This document shows positions 45,311 through 53,551 of a stretch of DNA of 64,000 nt, in pieces (position 1 is the first letter of the stretch; each line of letters opens with the position of its first letter). The notes beneath the pieces are model-generated. The model was not told the origin of the DNA. It ran no database searches and saw only the letters and a list, made by a program, of their open reading frames with translations. Source of the stretch: Phyllobacterium sp. 21LDTY02-6 (GTDB lineage: Bacteria; Pseudomonadota; Alphaproteobacteria; Rhizobiales; Rhizobiaceae). The stretch lies in assembly GCF_023554255.2 (NCBI RefSeq), contig NZ_JAMJWD020000006.1:310001-374000 (forward strand), in the 5' to 3' direction. Made by a program: the position numbers and the translations under genes.

Positions 45311-46003
45311 ATGCAAGATCGCGGCGGGTACGGCCAGTTTTGCCCCGTATCCATGGCATCTGAAATCCTTTGCTGCCGGTGGACAACTTTGGTTGTCCGC
45401 GAACTGCTCTGCGGCTCGACGCGTTTCAGCGAGTTGCGGCGCGGAGTGCCGCGCATGTCGCCTGCCTTGCTGTCCAAACGGCTGAAGGAGCTGGAACGCG
45501 CAGCCATCATCACCAGCCTCCGCAAGCCGAACGGCGTCGTCGAATATCATCTCTCCGAAGCCGGCGAGGAACTCCGCCCCGTCATCGTCGGGCTTGGTAC
45601 CTGGGCGCAGAAATGGATGGAATCGCGGCTGTCGCTGAAGAATCTCGATGCGTCGCTGCTGATGTGGGACATGAGGCGCAACCTCGACATAAGGCATCTG
45701 CCGCAGCGCCGCTGCACGATACAGTTTCTGTACCGCGAGCTCACGCCGAACGACAGAAGCTGGTGGCTGGTAGTCGAGCAGGGCAAGGTGGACCTGTGCA
45801 ATTTCGACCCCGGCTATGAACTCGACCTTCAGGTGCGCAGCTCCCTCCGTTCCATGACGGCGATCTGGATGGGCTTGTCCACCGTCGGCCACGAGACCGA
45901 TCTCGGCGAAATCGACGTGGAGGGCGATCCGGCGCTTGCCCGCTCCATCCAGGCCTGGCTCGGGCTGAGCACATTCGCCAAGCTGCCAAGGCAGGTTCAG
46001 TAG
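45311..46003 (+). CDS. HxlR-family transcriptional regulator with C-terminal extension
   Basis: 230 residues from the ATG at 45311, with GGAGGAGG upstream. The winged helix is KW-type HxlR (ASEILCCRWTTLVVRELLCG, RFSELRRGVPRMSPALLSKR, LKELERAAIITSLRK at about residues 15-75). The remaining ~110 residues form an SCP2-like sterol-carrier type domain, which would sense a lipid or acyl ligand. It is divergent from the acyl-CoA-dehydrogenase-like gene and likely controls it. Cys residues near the helix start could sense oxidation. Confidence 0.85.
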   Translation: MQDRGGYGQFCPVSMASEILCCRWTTLVVRELLCGSTRFSELRRGVPRMSPALLSKRLKELERAAIITSLRKPNGVVEYHLSEAGEELRPVIVGLGTWAQKWMESRLSLKNLDASLLMWDMRRNLDIRHLPQRRCTIQFLYRELTPNDRSWWLVVEQGKVDLCNFDPGYELDLQVRSSLRSMTAIWMGLSTVGHETDLGEIDVEGDPALARSIQAWLGLSTFAKLPRQVQ

Positions 46004-46041
46004 CAGGTCGTCGTGTTGATATTGCCCGGGCTTGAATTGCC

Positions 46042-46076
46042 ATTATCAACGTATTATCATGTGCATGACATTATCA
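46042..46076. repeat. Direct repeats ATTATCA in the promoter of the ribbon-helix-helix operon
   Basis: ATTATCA is found three times at 46042-46048, 46053-46059 and 46070-46076 (spacings 11 and 17 bp), all within 50 bp of the downstream start codon at 46089. TCATG-TG-CATGA (46057-46068) overlaps them. Arrays of short repeats like this are typical of operators bound by ribbon-helix-helix repressors, so autoregulation is likely. Confidence 0.5.
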
Positions 46077-46088
46077 TGAGGACCAGCC

Positions 46089-46376
46089 ATGGAACACGTG
46101 CAGCAGACGGCAACGGAGAGGGTGACCACCCTTATGACTGTTTCGGAAAAGTCGACTTTGGAATCGAAGGCCAAGCGGGCGGGAATTTCTGTGGGAGAAT
46201 TCGTGCGGCGGTCGGTCGATTTTTACGACCCGGATGAGATCGCCGCGCTGGCACAACTCGCGGATTTTGCCGAGGCGTTGCAGCGGAGCAATCTGGAAGC
46301 GTCCGAGGCGCTTGATCGCGCACTGGCAAGCATAGAGACGACGCGCAGGCAGCTGGACAAGGATCGTGCGGCATGA
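46089..46376 (+). CDS. Ribbon-helix-helix DNA-binding protein
   Basis: 95 residues. The segment VTTLMTVSEKSTLESKAKRA followed by GISVGEFVRRSVDFY (about residues 12-46) fits a ribbon-helix-helix fold of the MobC/antitoxin class. A coiled-coil-like C-terminus (LADFAEALQRSNLEASEALD) follows. It starts after GAGGACC. It overlaps the next small gene by 4 bases (ATGA), so the two are made together. Partner and target are unknown; plasmid mobilisation and toxin-antitoxin roles are both possible but no toxin is recognisable. Confidence 0.65.
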   Translation: MEHVQQTATERVTTLMTVSEKSTLESKAKRAGISVGEFVRRSVDFYDPDEIAALAQLADFAEALQRSNLEASEALDRALASIETTRRQLDKDRAA

Positions 46377-46588
46377 GTGCGATCAAGGATATCCTGGCGG
46401 GCCTCAAGACGGCAATCGAGCTGAATGGAAAGGTCGTGTCCGTAGCGAACGCCGTGGACCGGCTGGCCACCGACATGCGCGACTTCGACCGCCGCCTCGT
46501 ACGGGTCGAAACCGTGATCGAGATTTCCCGGCCTGATGGTTCGGTCCTGCGAATTGCGCGCAACCCGGATGCGGGCGAGGGCGGTTAG
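46373..46588 (+). CDS. Small coiled-coil protein of unknown function
   Basis: 71 residues, starting inside the stop of the ribbon-helix-helix gene (ATGA). It is predicted to be mostly helical (DILAGLKTAIELNGKVVSVA, DRLATDMRDFDRRLVRVETV), ending in a short strand-turn-strand (IEISRPDGSVLRIARNP). I do not recognise the family. Tight coupling to the DNA-binding protein suggests a complex. Confidence 0.55.
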   Translation: MSAIKDILAGLKTAIELNGKVVSVANAVDRLATDMRDFDRRLVRVETVIEISRPDGSVLRIARNPDAGEGG

Positions 46589-46672
46589 CAGGCAGTTCGC
46601 GCTCGCTCATTAAAATCCATCCCAAAATCTGCTTCCCGAATCTCGTTGCGATGACCGAGAAGGTGACACAGC

Positions 46673-46712
46673 GACATTTCTACTTTGCAGAAATAGGACA
46701 TTTTAACTTTGC
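46673..46712. mobile_element. Repeat pair resembling the end of an IS21-family element
   Basis: GACATTTCTACTTTGC (46673-46688) and GACATTTTAACTTTGC (46697-46712) are 16-bp direct repeats differing at two positions, 24 bp apart. Multiple copies of such terminal repeats are usual at ends of IS21-type elements in rhizobia. No transposase gene accompanies them, so this would be a remnant or solo end. The link to IS21 is from memory of family ends. Confidence 0.45.
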
Positions 46713-46795
46713 GCTTACACCCCGTCGGGCATCAAAGTCAGATAATCTGTCTTATGGAACAGAAGAGCGGTAGGCAGCACAACAGGAGCACCAGC

Positions 46796-47542
46796 ATGAA
46801 AATCGGCATTATCGGAATTGGCCACATCGGTAGCACTCTCGCCCGTAAGCTCGCATCAGCGGGACATGAGGTCCGGGTGGCGAACTCGAAGGGAGCCGAC
46901 GCCGTCAGGCCATTCGCCGACGAGATCAGAGCCACTGCGACGGACACGAAGGGCGCGATCTCCGGCGCGGACGCGGTCATTCTTTCAATTCCGCTTCTCG
47001 CCATCGAAAACCTGCCCAGGGACCTCTTCAAGGACCTACCTGTCAACGTCCCGGTCATCGATACCAGCAACTACTATCCGGGCCTGCGTGACCCGCAGAT
47101 CGCCGACCTCGACGCAGGCGAGGTGGAAAGCGTCTGGGTCTCCAGACAGATCGGTCGCCCCATCATCAAGGCCTTCAACAACATCCTTGCGTATTCCCTG
47201 GCGGAACTGGGCCAGCCCGAGGGTACACCCGGTCGTCTGGCCGTGGCGGTCGCAGGAGACGACGACGCCGCGAAGAAGATCGCCATGGCAATAACGAACG
47301 AGGTTGGGTTCGATCCGGTCGACGGCGGATCGCTCGCCGAATCCTGGAGGCAGCAGCCGCTGACACCCGGATATTGCTGCGACTTCGACGCCCCCACCAT
47401 GCGCAAGGCGCTCGACGCTGCAGTTGAGGGTGAGGCACCCACGAGATGGCCGGTGTTCAAGAGCAAGATGGCAACGCTGGGGCCGGACGCGACTCACGAG
47501 GACCGCGTGGCGATGAACCGTTCGTTTGCACCGCTTCGATGA
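46796..47542 (+). CDS. NADP-dependent oxidoreductase, F420H2:NADP oxidoreductase-like (Fno/NADB fold)
   Basis: 248 residues from the ATG at 46796 with AGGAG ideally placed. The N-terminal Rossmann site is KIGIIGIGHIGSTLARKLAS (about residues 2-21), followed by VRVANSKGADAVR and a domain with IKAFNNILAYSLAELG. The family includes F420-dependent NADP reductases, but the organism group rarely uses F420, so it may reduce another cofactor or be a related dehydrogenase. It is a single gene following an IS-like repeat, facing a convergent dehydrogenase with a strong hairpin between them. Confidence 0.8.
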   Translation: MKIGIIGIGHIGSTLARKLASAGHEVRVANSKGADAVRPFADEIRATATDTKGAISGADAVILSIPLLAIENLPRDLFKDLPVNVPVIDTSNYYPGLRDPQIADLDAGEVESVWVSRQIGRPIIKAFNNILAYSLAELGQPEGTPGRLAVAVAGDDDAAKKIAMAITNEVGFDPVDGGSLAESWRQQPLTPGYCCDFDAPTMRKALDAAVEGEAPTRWPVFKSKMATLGPDATHEDRVAMNRSFAPLR

Positions 47543-47560
47543 CGCAACAGCGTCCTCTAT

Positions 47561-47597
47561 TCGATCTGCAACATTATGAGATTGTGTTGCAGATCGA
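47561..47597. terminator. Bidirectional terminator hairpin
   Basis: TCGATCTGCAACA (47561-47573) and TGTTGCAGATCGA (47585-47597) make a perfect 13-bp stem with an 11-nt loop, placed between two convergent genes whose stops are at 47542 and 47617. This is the longest perfect hairpin I found in the window. Confidence 0.7.
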
Positions 47598-47616
47598 CGT
47601 GCGCAACCGGCGCTTG

Positions 47617-48648
47617 CTAGTTTGAGAAGCCGAGGAATTCCGCCGTATCCGGATCGAGCGGTATGCCGTCGCGCAGCCGTTCTTCTTCCACGCGCCATTC
47701 CCGGTCGCCGGGCGCCATGACCTTTCCGCCTTCGACGCTTGGAACCGCGCGCAACTGATCGAGATAGGCACGCATGCCCGCCGCGAAGATCTCCGCGCCG
47801 GCAAAACGCGACGGATCGATCGCGAGGAAGAAATGTCCCATGTTGCGCGGCGTCGATATGTCCGTGCCGCCGACCATCGGGATGAAATCCGGGTCCAGCG
47901 TCGTGCCCATCAGAATCGAGGAAAGCAGTGTTGCAACACCTGCCAGGCCGGCTCCCTTGAAGCCATAGCCGACGCCGCCGAGTGGCAGGAGCATGGCAGC
48001 CGCCCCGGCGTCGAGCGTCGGCTCGCCCTTGTCGTCCGCCGCCACGCCAGCCGGCAGTTCCTTGCCGAGCGAGCGGTAGAGCAACACCCGATTGAGCGGG
48101 ATCGACGATGTCGCCATATCGAGCAGCCAGGGCTTTTCGCCGGGAACAGGCGCCGCAAAGGCAAGCGGGTTGGTGCCGTGGAACGGCTTCGCGCCATCGA
48201 ACAGGGTGACGACGGAATCGGTGTTGGTGGTGGCGAATCCGATCATTCCGGCCTCGGCTATTGCGCGGGCATAGGCGCCGGCGGCACCAAGGTGCGACGA
48301 ACGCACCGCGCCCACCGCGCCGATGCCGCTTTCACGGGCAATCTCGACCGCGAGCGCCGCAGCCCTGTAGGATGTGAGATGGCCGAGCGCATCGTCGCCG
48401 TCGACTACGGCAGTTGCCGCCCCCGTACGCCGCGTCGTGACCTCCGGCGTGGGATTGACCCTGCCGCCCTTCAACACGCGGCTATAATGCACGACCAGGC
48501 GCGCGCCGTGACTGTCGACGCCCAGCAGCGAAGCGTGCATCAGCGCCTTCGTCGTGGCCTCCACGCTTTCTTCCGACGCACCGGCGCTTCTCAGCCTGTC
48601 GGCGATCCGCAATGACAGTTCGGCTGCATCAACCCGTATCTCAGTCAT
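47617..48648 (-). CDS. Malate/L-lactate/ureidoglycolate dehydrogenase family (Ldh_2)
   Basis: 343 residues. The Ldh_2 fold is recognised by ALMHASLLGVDSHGARLVVH (about residues 35-54, with the catalytic His and Asp), GAAGAYARAIAEAGMIGFAT, and NTDSVVTLFDGAKPFHGTNP. It oxidises a 2-hydroxy acid with NAD(P). Candidates are malate, lactate, ureidoglycolate and sulfolactate; the neighbours do not decide between them. It stands alone with its own promoter region upstream (48649-48791). Confidence 0.88.
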   Translation of the reverse strand: MTEIRVDAAELSLRIADRLRSAGASEESVEATTKALMHASLLGVDSHGARLVVHYSRVLKGGRVNPTPEVTTRRTGAATAVVDGDDALGHLTSYRAAALAVEIARESGIGAVGAVRSSHLGAAGAYARAIAEAGMIGFATTNTDSVVTLFDGAKPFHGTNPLAFAAPVPGEKPWLLDMATSSIPLNRVLLYRSLGKELPAGVAADDKGEPTLDAGAAAMLLPLGGVGYGFKGAGLAGVATLLSSILMGTTLDPDFIPMVGGTDISTPRNMGHFFLAIDPSRFAGAEIFAAGMRAYLDQLRAVPSVEGGKVMAPGDREWRVEEERLRDGIPLDPDTAEFLGFSN

Positions 48649-48791
48649 GAATATCGATTCCCATTCTATCTATGCTTGCAAGGCCCCTGAATACGGTTGT
48701 TCAAGCCATGGATGCAAGCTTGTCTGGCACTGGGCGGAACTCAAATGCGGTCGTCGCGTTTCACCGGCATTCAGCATCAGGAGGGAGCGCA

Positions 48792-48992
48792 ATGCCTTCC
48801 AGCGTCATAAGAAACACCGCCTATGACGACCAGAACAGGATATTGTCGGTGTGGTTCGTGCCGAGCGGCAAACGCTATGATTACAAGGGCGTGCCGTCGG
48901 ACGTCTATGCCGCCTTCCGGCGAGCAACGTCAAAGGGCTCGTTCTTCAACAATCACATCCGCGACCATTACCCCTTCAAGGAGGTTCACTAG
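48792..48992 (+). CDS. KTSC-domain protein
   Basis: 66 residues from the ATG at 48792 with AGGAGGGAG upstream; the longer frame is not coding. The pattern WFVPSGKRYDYKGVPSDVYA then FRRATSKGSFFNNHIRDHYP is the KTSC domain, a small domain found alone or fused to lysyl-tRNA synthetases and toxins. As a standalone protein its role is unknown. It ends right before the repeat-rich non-coding region. Confidence 0.75.
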   Translation: MPSSVIRNTAYDDQNRILSVWFVPSGKRYDYKGVPSDVYAAFRRATSKGSFFNNHIRDHYPFKEVH

Positions 48993-49846
48993 CGGTGCCA
49001 TAAAAAAGCGATTGCACCACCGTTGCTGCGCCCTTCGTGCTTCACTTATGCAACACACGGCCCTCCGTGGGGGATAAATGGAAACTTATCCCACCACTTT
49101 GAAACCGGGTTATTGTGATTCGGTCCTTTCCAGTGGGGGAGCAGCTTCCGGTGCTGTTTCGACAAGCTGGGAAAGGGTGGCGTTGCCGAATAGTCGGAAG
49201 TGACAACCCCGATCGGCCGGCAAACTGCAGAAGGAAACGGAGGTAGCGCTCATGTTTCCGGGTTGTTGCGTCTGACAAACGCAATGATAGCAGGCAAAGA
49301 CGTCGCGGGCGGTCTTCGGACCTCGACCCTGATACCTACTGACGCGCTGAAGACCGCCCGTCTCCCCCCATTTTCAATGACCAGACGCGATTTTCGCGGG
49401 CGTGGTGCGGATTTTCCGTATCCAGCATCTGCAACAAGGGATTGCACCCCACCTCCCTCATGGTGAGCCAACCTCCCTCATGCTGAGCCTGGTGAGCCTG
49501 CCGAACCACGAAGCACGCACTATTTCGATGCAGCGCTGTAAGGGGACTGCACAAACGTTGCTGCGCCCTTCGACAAGCTCAGGATGAGGGAGAGTAGAGT
49601 TTTGCAGGGTTCTAGTTCTGCAAGGTTTCAGACCCAAGCTCCCAACCTTCCCGCCATCAAATTAATCCCCTCAGCATGAGGGAAATTGGATTGATTGCAG
49701 GGTAGTGGTTCTGTGAGGTTTCAAGCTCGGCATGATCGAGGCAAGCGGGCGACCGTTCATATGCTGGTCCGCTCCAATGAATAGATTTATACTATTAGAT
49801 CGCTTCGCAGGTTTGGCTATGTTTGCTTCATATCAAGGAGCAGCGC
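48993..49846. other. 854-bp non-coding region rich in short repeats
   Basis: No convincing gene is present: the frames here are short, overlap each other and lack ribosome-binding sites. The region has several related repeats: CGTTGCTGCGCCCTTCG at 49021-49037 and 49556-49572; TTCGACAAGCT near 49160 and 49570; a 20-bp tandem repeat at 49451-49490; and a palindrome CCCTCAGCATGAGGG at 49668-49682. Two degenerate copies of a ~35-bp unit occur at about 49605 and 49697 (GCAGGGT..TAG..TTCTG.GAGGTTTCA). It looks like a graveyard of dispersed intergenic repeats. Confidence 0.6.
49451..49490. repeat. 20-bp tandem repeat
   Basis: Two consecutive copies, 49451-49470 and 49471-49490, both start ACCTCCCTCATG and differ at two positions. 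The reverse complement of the related sequence at 49566-49592 (CTCCCTCATCCTGAGC core) shows that the same unit also occurs inverted about 80 bp away. This resembles alphaproteobacterial intergenic REP-like elements. Confidence 0.55.
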
Positions 49847-50305
49847 ATGACTTCCCCACACACAGTTTTCTTCCTCAACGGTCCGAATGCCAACCTTTAT
49901 GGCCTCGATAAATCGGGGACCTACGGAAACGAGAGTTTTCAGTCGATCGGCGAACGGTGCCACGCCCATGCGGCCACCCTCGGCCTGCAGCTCGAATTTC
50001 GCCAGTCCAACCATGAGGGGCAGATCGTCGACTGGATTCAGGAGGCCAGGCAGGCGGCGCAGGGCGTGGTCATCAACGCCGCCGGGCTGACCTACTCTTC
50101 CATCCCGATCCTCGACGCCCTGCTGGCCTATGACGGCCCGATCATCGAAGTCCATATGAGCAATATATGGAAGCGAGAACCCTTCCGGCATCATTCCTAT
50201 GTGTCAAAGGCGGCCACCGGCGTCATCGCCGGCCTGGGGCCGCTTGGCTACGAACTTGCGCTTACGGCCGTTGCGACGCTCATCCGCGAAGGCAGCGCGA
50301 AATGA
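49847..50305 (+). CDS. aroQ: Type II 3-dehydroquinate dehydratase-like protein (AroQ family)
   Basis: 152 residues from the ATG at 49847 with AAGGAG upstream. The fold is clear: LNGPNANLYG, FRQSNHEGQIVDWIQEA, EVHMSNIWKREPFRHHSYVS. But the mobile lid, usually LGxREPxxYG, reads LYGLDKSGTYG, so the catalytic lid Arg is Asp. The strand normally NPGAxxHxS reads NAAGLTYSS, so its His is Tyr. Glu in NHEG, the His of EVHMSN and Arg of FRHHS are kept. The enzyme may thus act on a different compound than dehydroquinate. It overlaps the hydroxyacid dehydrogenase gene by 4 bases, and both lie near an ABC transporter operon. Confidence 0.75.
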   Translation: MTSPHTVFFLNGPNANLYGLDKSGTYGNESFQSIGERCHAHAATLGLQLEFRQSNHEGQIVDWIQEARQAAQGVVINAAGLTYSSIPILDALLAYDGPIIEVHMSNIWKREPFRHHSYVSKAATGVIAGLGPLGYELALTAVATLIREGSAK

Positions 50306-51231
50306 CGCGGTCCTGCATGGTGTTCTATAGTGCCCTCGACGATTTCGACGCCTGGCGGACAGCGCTCGAACCGGAAGGGATCGAGCTTTGCCGCAGCGAG
50401 GATATCACCGACGCGGACCGCGTGCGTTCCGCGCTCGTCTGGAAGCCGCCGCAGGGCTTTTTCCAGGATTTTCCCAAGCTCGAACTCGTCGTCAACCTGG
50501 GCGCGGGCGTCGATGCCCTTGTCGGCCGCGACGACCTGCCTGACGTTCCCATCACCCGTCTTTCCGATCCGCGCATGGCACGGATGATGGCGGGCTTCGT
50601 GCTGTTTGCCGTCACCCGCTACGCCCGCGACATTCCGCAATTCGAGAAGGCGCAGCGCGACCGGCGCTGGCATTACATTCATCCGAAAGATCCGGACAGC
50701 ATCACCGTCGGCGTGCTGGGGCTCGGGGAACTCGGGCTCGAGGCCGCCCGGGAATGCAGCCGTCACGGTTATCGCGTGCTCGGCTGGTCGCGAACCCGCA
50801 AGGACGTCGAAGGCGTTTCCTGCTCCAGTGGCGCCGATGCGCTCGTCTCCGTATTGTCCCGATCCGACATCGTCGTCTGCATGCTGCCGAAGACCCCGGA
50901 TACCGACAATCTCCTCGATGCAGCCATGTTCCGTTCGATGAAGCAAGGGGCGTTCTTCATCAACGTGTCGCGCGGCAGCGTCGTGGACGAACCGGCGCTG
51001 ATCGAAGCGCTGGCATCCGGCTGGCTCGGCGGTGCGACGCTGGACGTCTTCGCCAAGGAACCGCTTGCGGAAGACAGTCCGCTCTGGGCGATGGAGAACG
51101 TCCTGATCACGCCGCATCTGGCATCGATAGCCCTGCCCTCGTCCGCCGCCAGGCAGATCGGCGAGAATGTCCGCAGGATCGCACGCCGGGAGCCCGTGCT
51201 GAGCCGGATAGATCCGCAACGCGGCTATTGA
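50302..51231 (+). CDS. D-isomer-specific 2-hydroxyacid dehydrogenase (GhrA-like)
   Basis: 309 residues from the ATG at 50302, overlapping the preceding stop (ATGA). NAD-binding GVLGLGELGLEAARECSRHG is near residue 130-150, and the catalytic Arg/Glu/His set of the family can be followed through NVSRGSVVDEPALIEALASG (about 215) and the end of GATLDVFAKEPLAEDSPLW. It resembles glyoxylate/hydroxypyruvate reductase A. It probably reduces a 2-oxo acid produced in the same pathway as the AroQ-like protein. It ends 7 bases inside the convergent LysR gene. Confidence 0.88.
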   Translation: MTRSCMVFYSALDDFDAWRTALEPEGIELCRSEDITDADRVRSALVWKPPQGFFQDFPKLELVVNLGAGVDALVGRDDLPDVPITRLSDPRMARMMAGFVLFAVTRYARDIPQFEKAQRDRRWHYIHPKDPDSITVGVLGLGELGLEAARECSRHGYRVLGWSRTRKDVEGVSCSSGADALVSVLSRSDIVVCMLPKTPDTDNLLDAAMFRSMKQGAFFINVSRGSVVDEPALIEALASGWLGGATLDVFAKEPLAEDSPLWAMENVLITPHLASIALPSSAARQIGENVRRIARREPVLSRIDPQRGY

Positions 51232-52145
51232 ACCAGGCCGAACATGCCGCCCTTGGAAAAGGCCTCGCGCAGGTAGTCCGCGAACGCCTGAACCGCCGGA
51301 CGCGACCCATGGCGCGTCAGGCGCAGGAAGGTGACCGTGGCGGGCGGAAGCCGTTCGGAGATCGGCAGGAGAGCGATCCTGCTGCCGTCATAGCCGATCG
51401 TCGTGCAGGGCAGCACGTTGTGCAGCGAATAGCCCTGCCCATGGCCGACAAGACCGCGGATAAGCTCGGAAGAACGCGTCCTGAATGCAACCTGCGGCTC
51501 CAGCCCGCAGGCGGCGAACAGCGAAAAGAAATAATCGCGCGAATGCGGCAGGTCGAGCAGGATGAACGGGTCGCCCGCCAGCTCCGCAAGACTGATTTCG
51601 TCGCGGCCGGCAAGCGGATGGTTGGCGGAGACCAGCGCATAAGGCGGCAGATCGGCCAATTTTTCGCCGATAATCTCGTCCGGCACGGCAAAATGATAGG
51701 ACAGCGCCAGTTCCGTGCGCCCCGAGATGAGATGGCCGATCATCTCCTGCTGGTCACCCTCCTCGAGCTTCACCGAAATTCCGGGATAGCGCTGCGCAAA
51801 GCCGGACAGCAGCGCCGGCATGAACCGGATCGCCAGCGTCGGGAAACTGCCGACGACGATTTCGCCGCGCAACGCATCGCCGAGCGCCTGTGCGCTGTTG
51901 GCGAAGTCGCGGGCGTGGTTGAGCAGCAGCCGCGCGTCATTGACATATCGCTGCCCGGCCGCCGACAGGGTGACACCGCGGGCGTGATGGCGGACGAATA
52001 TCTGGATGCCAAGCTGGGCCTCCACCTGTGCAAGCGCCGTGGATATGGACGGCTGCGACACGTTCAGCCTCCGGGCCGCCTCGGTGACGCTGCCGCAATC
52101 AGCGGTTTCCACCACATAGCGCAGGACACGAAGTGACAAGTTCAT
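51225..52145 (-). CDS. LysR-family transcriptional regulator
   Basis: 306 residues from the ATG at 52145. The winged helix GSVTEAARRLNVSQPSISTA and the effector domain (GEIVVGSFPTLAIRFMPALL, LALSYHFAVPDEIIGEK) are standard; QVAFRTRSSELIRGLVGHGQ is part of the second subdomain. It is divergent from the ABC transporter operon at 52486 and likely controls it, and perhaps the convergent genes. Confidence 0.92.
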   Translation of the reverse strand: MNLSLRVLRYVVETADCGSVTEAARRLNVSQPSISTALAQVEAQLGIQIFVRHHARGVTLSAAGQRYVNDARLLLNHARDFANSAQALGDALRGEIVVGSFPTLAIRFMPALLSGFAQRYPGISVKLEEGDQQEMIGHLISGRTELALSYHFAVPDEIIGEKLADLPPYALVSANHPLAGRDEISLAELAGDPFILLDLPHSRDYFFSLFAACGLEPQVAFRTRSSELIRGLVGHGQGYSLHNVLPCTTIGYDGSRIALLPISERLPPATVTFLRLTRHGSRPAVQAFADYLREAFSKGGMFGLVQ

Positions 52146-52485
52146 AGTCAAAGCCTATTCAAACCAGAAGATAATAATATTTTCCGGATGCTAAGAGGTG
52201 CACCATCATCCGTCCAGCTTATTTTTGAAGCAAAATAACGAGTGCACTTGGAATTGGTTACAAAATGGGCGTTTATGTCGGCCTGGAGGCTGGGCGTCGC
52301 AACAGACGCACCGATGCAGGCATGGCCTGCCGGCATTGCAGCCTTTTACGCCGCCAGCCTTGTTGTGGCGATTCCAGTCGCGGGAGGAAAAAGGAGGAAC
52401 TGCGCATCGCCGACGGGAGAAGCGGCGAAGTGCGAAGGATATGCCCGGAAACTCAACTTTCACCAAAGAAAAACAGGGGAACAGC
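52146..52485. other. 340-bp gap between LysR and ABC operon
   Basis: No gene here: the open frames are read-through of the ABC binding-protein frame or unrelated. The LysR-proximal part is AT-rich and holds a perfect inverted repeat TTATTTT (52219-52225) / AAAATAA (52232-52238) with a 6-nt spacer, a possible regulator site. The rest is GC-rich with no feature I can name. Confidence 0.5.
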
Positions 52486-53529
52486 ATGTATCGCACATCC
52501 ATATTGATGGCCGGATTGATTTCGGCCCTGACATTTTTTTCACAGGCGGGCGACGGCCATGCCCAGGAAAAGCTGGTCGTCAGCACCTGGGGCGGCAGCT
52601 TCCGCGACCTGATCGACGAGGCGATCGGCCAGAAGTTCACCGAGGAAACCGGCGTCCCGGTCGAATATGTCACCGGCGGCACGATGGACCGGCTCAATCA
52701 GGCCAAGCTTGCAGGCGGCACGCCGGAAAGCGACATCACCTTCACCACCGCCCATGTCGGCTGGCTCTATGCCAATGACGGCCTGTACGAGACGCTCGAT
52801 CTCTCCAAGGTGCCGAATGCGTCGCATCTGGTGGAGCAGGCCAAGATCAGCCCCTACCATATCGGCGCCTGGGCCTATGTCTACACGATCGGCTATCTGC
52901 CGGACCAATTGCCCGAGGGCGTAAAGTTCGACAGCTGGGAGGGTCTGTGGAACCCTGCCCTCAAGGGCATGATCGCCTCGCCTGATTTCGATCCGAGCCA
53001 TGTGATCGCAGTTGCCGCGAAACTCGAAGGCAGCGATGCGGCCGGATGGGAGAAGGGCCAGGAAAAGCTCAAGGCGCTGAAGCCGAACTACAAGGCCTTC
53101 TACACCAACGACGCCAATAGCCAGCAGCTTTTCGCCACCGGCGAGACGCCGGTGCAGGTTATCCTGTCGATGAACGCCTATTACATGCGCGACCAGGGCG
53201 TGCCGGTGGAGATCGTCATCCCCAAGGAAGGCGGCGTGCTCGGTGTGGATACGATGGCCATCATGAAGGGGACCACCAAAAGCGAGCTCGCCTACAAGTT
53301 CTTGAACATCGCGCTCGATCCGGCGGTGCAGGCCAAGATCGCCGAGCTCAAGAAGGGCAGCCCGGTCATCGACAATGCCACCCTGAGCCCCGAGACCGCC
53401 GCCCTCCCCGGCATTTTCACCACCGCCGACCAATGGGCAAGCCAGACGCTGATCATCGACCACAAGCTGCGCGCGGAAAAGACCGCCGAATGGCGCAAGT
53501 GGTTCGCGGAAAACATGATCGGCCAGTAA
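52486..53529 (+). CDS. ABC transporter periplasmic binding protein (PotD/family 1 type)
   Basis: 347 residues from the ATG at 52486 with AGGGGAAC upstream; a much longer frame upstream is non-coding. Signal peptide MYRTSILMAGLISALTFFSQAGDGHAQ. Mature N-terminus KLVVSTWGGSFRDLIDEAIG and the C-terminal ADQWASQTLIIDHKLRAEKT match polyamine/opine-type (PotD-like) binding proteins. The ligand is unknown, perhaps a compound processed by the AroQ-like and dehydrogenase genes. It is the first gene of a four-gene operon. Confidence 0.9.
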   Translation: MYRTSILMAGLISALTFFSQAGDGHAQEKLVVSTWGGSFRDLIDEAIGQKFTEETGVPVEYVTGGTMDRLNQAKLAGGTPESDITFTTAHVGWLYANDGLYETLDLSKVPNASHLVEQAKISPYHIGAWAYVYTIGYLPDQLPEGVKFDSWEGLWNPALKGMIASPDFDPSHVIAVAAKLEGSDAAGWEKGQEKLKALKPNYKAFYTNDANSQQLFATGETPVQVILSMNAYYMRDQGVPVEIVIPKEGGVLGVDTMAIMKGTTKSELAYKFLNIALDPAVQAKIAELKKGSPVIDNATLSPETAALPGIFTTADQWASQTLIIDHKLRAEKTAEWRKWFAENMIGQ

Positions 53530-53551
53530 CGAAGCATGAGGCGCCCGGCAT

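Noticed and set aside
43967-45892. 641-codon minus-strand frame including the acyl-CoA-dehydrogenase-like gene
   Set aside because: Only the part from 45136 has family motifs and a ribosome-binding site; the rest is antisense to the HxlR gene.
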